Shown here one piece after another: positions 5,134 to 6,480 of a stretch of 6,480 nucleotides of DNA. Below the pieces are notes generated by a model, which was not told the origin of the DNA, searched no databases, and saw only the letters and a program-made list of their open reading frames with translations. Location: positions 1 to 6,480 of the forward strand of contig JAHEOG010000016.1 in assembly GCA_018609925.1 (NCBI GenBank), written 5' to 3'. How positions within the stretch are numbered: the stretch's first letter is position 1; every line of letters begins with the position of its first letter. The DNA is from Gammaproteobacteria bacterium. Lineage in GTDB: Bacteria; Pseudomonadota; Gammaproteobacteria; Thiohalorhabdales; Thiohalorhabdaceae. A program made the translations under genes and the position numbers.

Positions 5134-6293
5134 CGACGGCAGCCACCCACCTGGAGATCCGCAACCTGGATGTGGCCTACGGCGGCGAGGTCGCGGTCCG
5201 CGACCTCAGCCTGACCACCGAGCCCGGAGAGATCGTGACCCTTCTGGGTCCCACCGGGTGCGGCAAGACCACCACCCTGCGGGTGGTGGCGGGCCTGGAG
5301 CGCCCCGACCGGGGGATCGTGCGCATCGGCGGCCGAACCGTGAACGACGCCGCCTCCGGATCCTCGTCCGGAGGGGTCTTCGTGCCCCCCGAGCAGCGCC
5401 GCACCGGCCTGGTCTTCCAGGACTTCGCCCTCTTCCCCCACCTGACCGTGGCCGGCAACGTCGGCTTCCGGCTCCAGGATCCGGCCGCGGTGGATCGCTG
5501 GCTGGACTGGCTGGGCCTGGCCGACCAGCGCAATGCCTATCCCGAGGCCCTGTCCGGGGGCCAGAAGCAGCGGGTCGCCCTGGCCCGGTGCCTGGCCCAT
5601 GGGCCGGATCTGGTTCTGCTGGACGAGCCCCTCTCCAACCTCGATGCCTCCCTGAAGGACAGCCTGCGCTGGGAGATCCGCCGGGCCCTGAAGGAGGCGG
5701 GCGTCCCCGCCCTCTGGGTAACCCACGACCAGTCCGAGGCGCTGTCCATCGGGGACCGGCTCGGGGTCATGCGCGCCGGCCGGCTGGAGCAGGTGGCGCC
5801 GCCGGAGGAATGCTTCCGGGATCCGGCCACCCGGTTCGTGGCCGAGTTCCTGGGCGAGGCCTCCTTCCTGCCCGGCAGGGCGGAGAACGGCGTGGTGGCC
5901 ACTCCCATCGGGCAGGCCCCCGGGACGGGGCCCTCGGGACCCGTCGAGGCCCTGGTGCGCCCGGACGACCTGGCGCTGGGGGCCGAGGAGCCGGGCAACG
6001 GGGTGATCGCCTGGGCGCGGTACGAGGGCGGCAGCCGCCTTTTCGCGGTGGACCTGGACTGCGGCGCCCGCATGCGGATTCGGACCAACCACGAGGTCCA
6101 TCACCAGGCCGGAGATCGGGTCTCGGTAACCCTCGCCGCCGGCCACCCGCTGGCGCTGTTCCCGGCGGGCCAGGAAGCGGACGACCCGCGCCCGGAGGGG
6201 GGAGCCGAGGTTCCGGAAGGCGACCCCGCTTGCGCCGGGTCGGACCTCACCGAGGCCATCGTCTCCTCCGGGGGCGGATATCCCGTCGGATAG
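5130..6293 (+). CDS. fbpC: Iron(III) ABC transporter ATP-binding protein, FbpC family
   Basis: A 387-residue cytoplasmic ATPase that powers the importer. All catalytic motifs are intact: Walker A GPTGCGKTT (40-48, Lys46), Q-loop VFQDFALFPHLTV (95-107, Gln97), ABC signature LSGGQKQR (141-148), Walker B LVLLDEP (161-167, catalytic Glu166), D-loop LSNLD (168-172) and H-loop WVTHDQSEAL (196-205, His199). After the nucleotide-binding domain, residues about 240-345 form a TOBE-like regulatory domain (ALVRPDDL at 274-281). Two oddities: a Ser/Gly-rich insert SGSSSGG (76-82) encoded by a perfect DNA palindrome, and a tail of about 40 residues after FPAG (344-347) that is Pro/Gly/Glu-rich and longer than usual for the family. 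The ATG at 5130 overlaps the permease stop (ATGA), implying translational coupling. Upstream in-frame codons from 5007 lie within the permease and are not used. Polyamine- or sulfate-type ATPases look similar, so iron specificity rests on the operon. Confidence 0.92.
   Translation: MTTAATHLEIRNLDVAYGGEVAVRDLSLTTEPGEIVTLLGPTGCGKTTTLRVVAGLERPDRGIVRIGGRTVNDAASGSSSGGVFVPPEQRRTGLVFQDFALFPHLTVAGNVGFRLQDPAAVDRWLDWLGLADQRNAYPEALSGGQKQRVALARCLAHGPDLVLLDEPLSNLDASLKDSLRWEIRRALKEAGVPALWVTHDQSEALSIGDRLGVMRAGRLEQVAPPEECFRDPATRFVAEFLGEASFLPGRAENGVVATPIGQAPGTGPSGPVEALVRPDDLALGAEEPGNGVIAWARYEGGSRLFAVDLDCGARMRIRTNHEVHHQAGDRVSVTLAAGHPLALFPAGQEADDPRPEGGAEVPEGDPACAGSDLTEAIVSSGGGYPVG
5353..5374 (+). repeat. Perfect 8-bp inverted repeat inside fbpC
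   Basis: CCTCCGGA (5353-5360), loop TCCTCG, TCCGGAGG (5367-5374). It encodes the Ser/Gly-rich stretch at residues 75-82 of the ATPase, between the strand after Walker A and the Q-loop segment. It would form a stable hairpin in the mRNA, but has no T tract and lies within an intact gene, so a terminator role is unlikely. Confidence 0.6.
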
Positions 6294-6480
6294 GGGCTCC
6301 TCGACGCTTTTCCCGGAAAATTGGTAGGGGCAAGGATCCACTACGGCTCCCGGCCTGGTCGGTCAATCTTGTCATCGGGAGGACGGGACCGACGAAGCGA
6401 TCTTCCGGGACGGGCCTCCTCCGGGAGATTGCTCCGGATCCTCGCGGATCCTCGCAATGCGGGGCCTTTCCGGGGGATGG
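6294..6480. other. Non-coding tail after the operon
   Basis: No supported gene and no clear intrinsic terminator follow the fbpC stop. A 7-bp inverted repeat, GTCGGTC (6358-6364) and GACCGAC (6387-6393), has a 22-base loop and no T run. Its base composition, with an AT-richer patch near 6310-6330, is typical of intergenic sequence here. Confidence 0.4.
6436..6455 (+). repeat. Tandem duplication of GGATCCTCGC
   Basis: Two exact head-to-tail copies of the 10-mer GGATCCTCGC (6436-6445 and 6446-6455), bracketed by the inverted pair ATTGC (6428-6432) and GCAAT (6454-6458). Too short to classify. It may be replication slippage or the edge of another intergenic repeat that continues past the window. 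Confidence 0.5.

Noticed and set aside
5028..6341. 437-codon - strand frame opposite the ATPase
   Set aside because: The + strand has every ABC ATPase motif intact; the opposite frame is low-complexity Gly/Gln/Arg/Pro.
6358..6393. Terminator after the iron-uptake operon
   Set aside because: The 7-bp inverted repeat has a 22-base loop and no T run; it starts 65 bases after the stop.

Overview
The window is very GC-rich and tightly packed with + strand genes. Long spurious open frames on the opposite strand are a by-product of that composition. The gene content (a Fur/FbpABC-style iron importer, an FTR1-like periplasmic protein, hairpin repeats of the GTCATTCCCGC type) and the acidic secreted protein suggest a high-GC Gram-negative proteobacterium. 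A halophilic or sulfur-oxidising gammaproteobacterium is a plausible guess, but the taxon is inference only.

Layout. Bases 1-195 hold the C-terminal end of a gene that enters from the left, possibly a PilZ-like beta-barrel domain. Bases 196-600 contain no gene I can support. Bases 601-1221 encode a small class I SAM-dependent methyltransferase. Bases 1222-1779 are non-coding: three adjacent copies of a paired-hairpin repeat (1327-1644), then an AT-rich island with a good sigma70-type promoter (1715-1743) overlapped by a Fur-box-like palindrome. From 1780 to 6293 runs a four-gene operon with essentially no gaps. Bases 6294-6480 show no gene and no convincing terminator.

The operon is the main content: (i) a secreted acidic helical protein whose C-terminal third resembles the periplasmic domain of FTR1-type iron permeases, but with no permease part; (ii) a ferric-iron-type substrate-binding lipoprotein (FbpA family) with a twin-arginine-like signal; (iii) a fused two-domain permease (FbpB family); (iv) the ATPase (FbpC family). 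Gene junctions are 1 nt apart, a TTGA overlap and an ATGA overlap, which indicates a single transcript with translational coupling. The likely scheme is that the secreted protein binds or presents iron in the periplasm, the lipoprotein captures it, and the permease/ATPase pair imports it, with possible repression by Fur. The most notable points are the FTR1-like domain acting as a stand-alone partner of an ABC importer, and the apparent loss of the His and Glu iron ligands in the binding protein while the Tyr-Tyr pair is retained.
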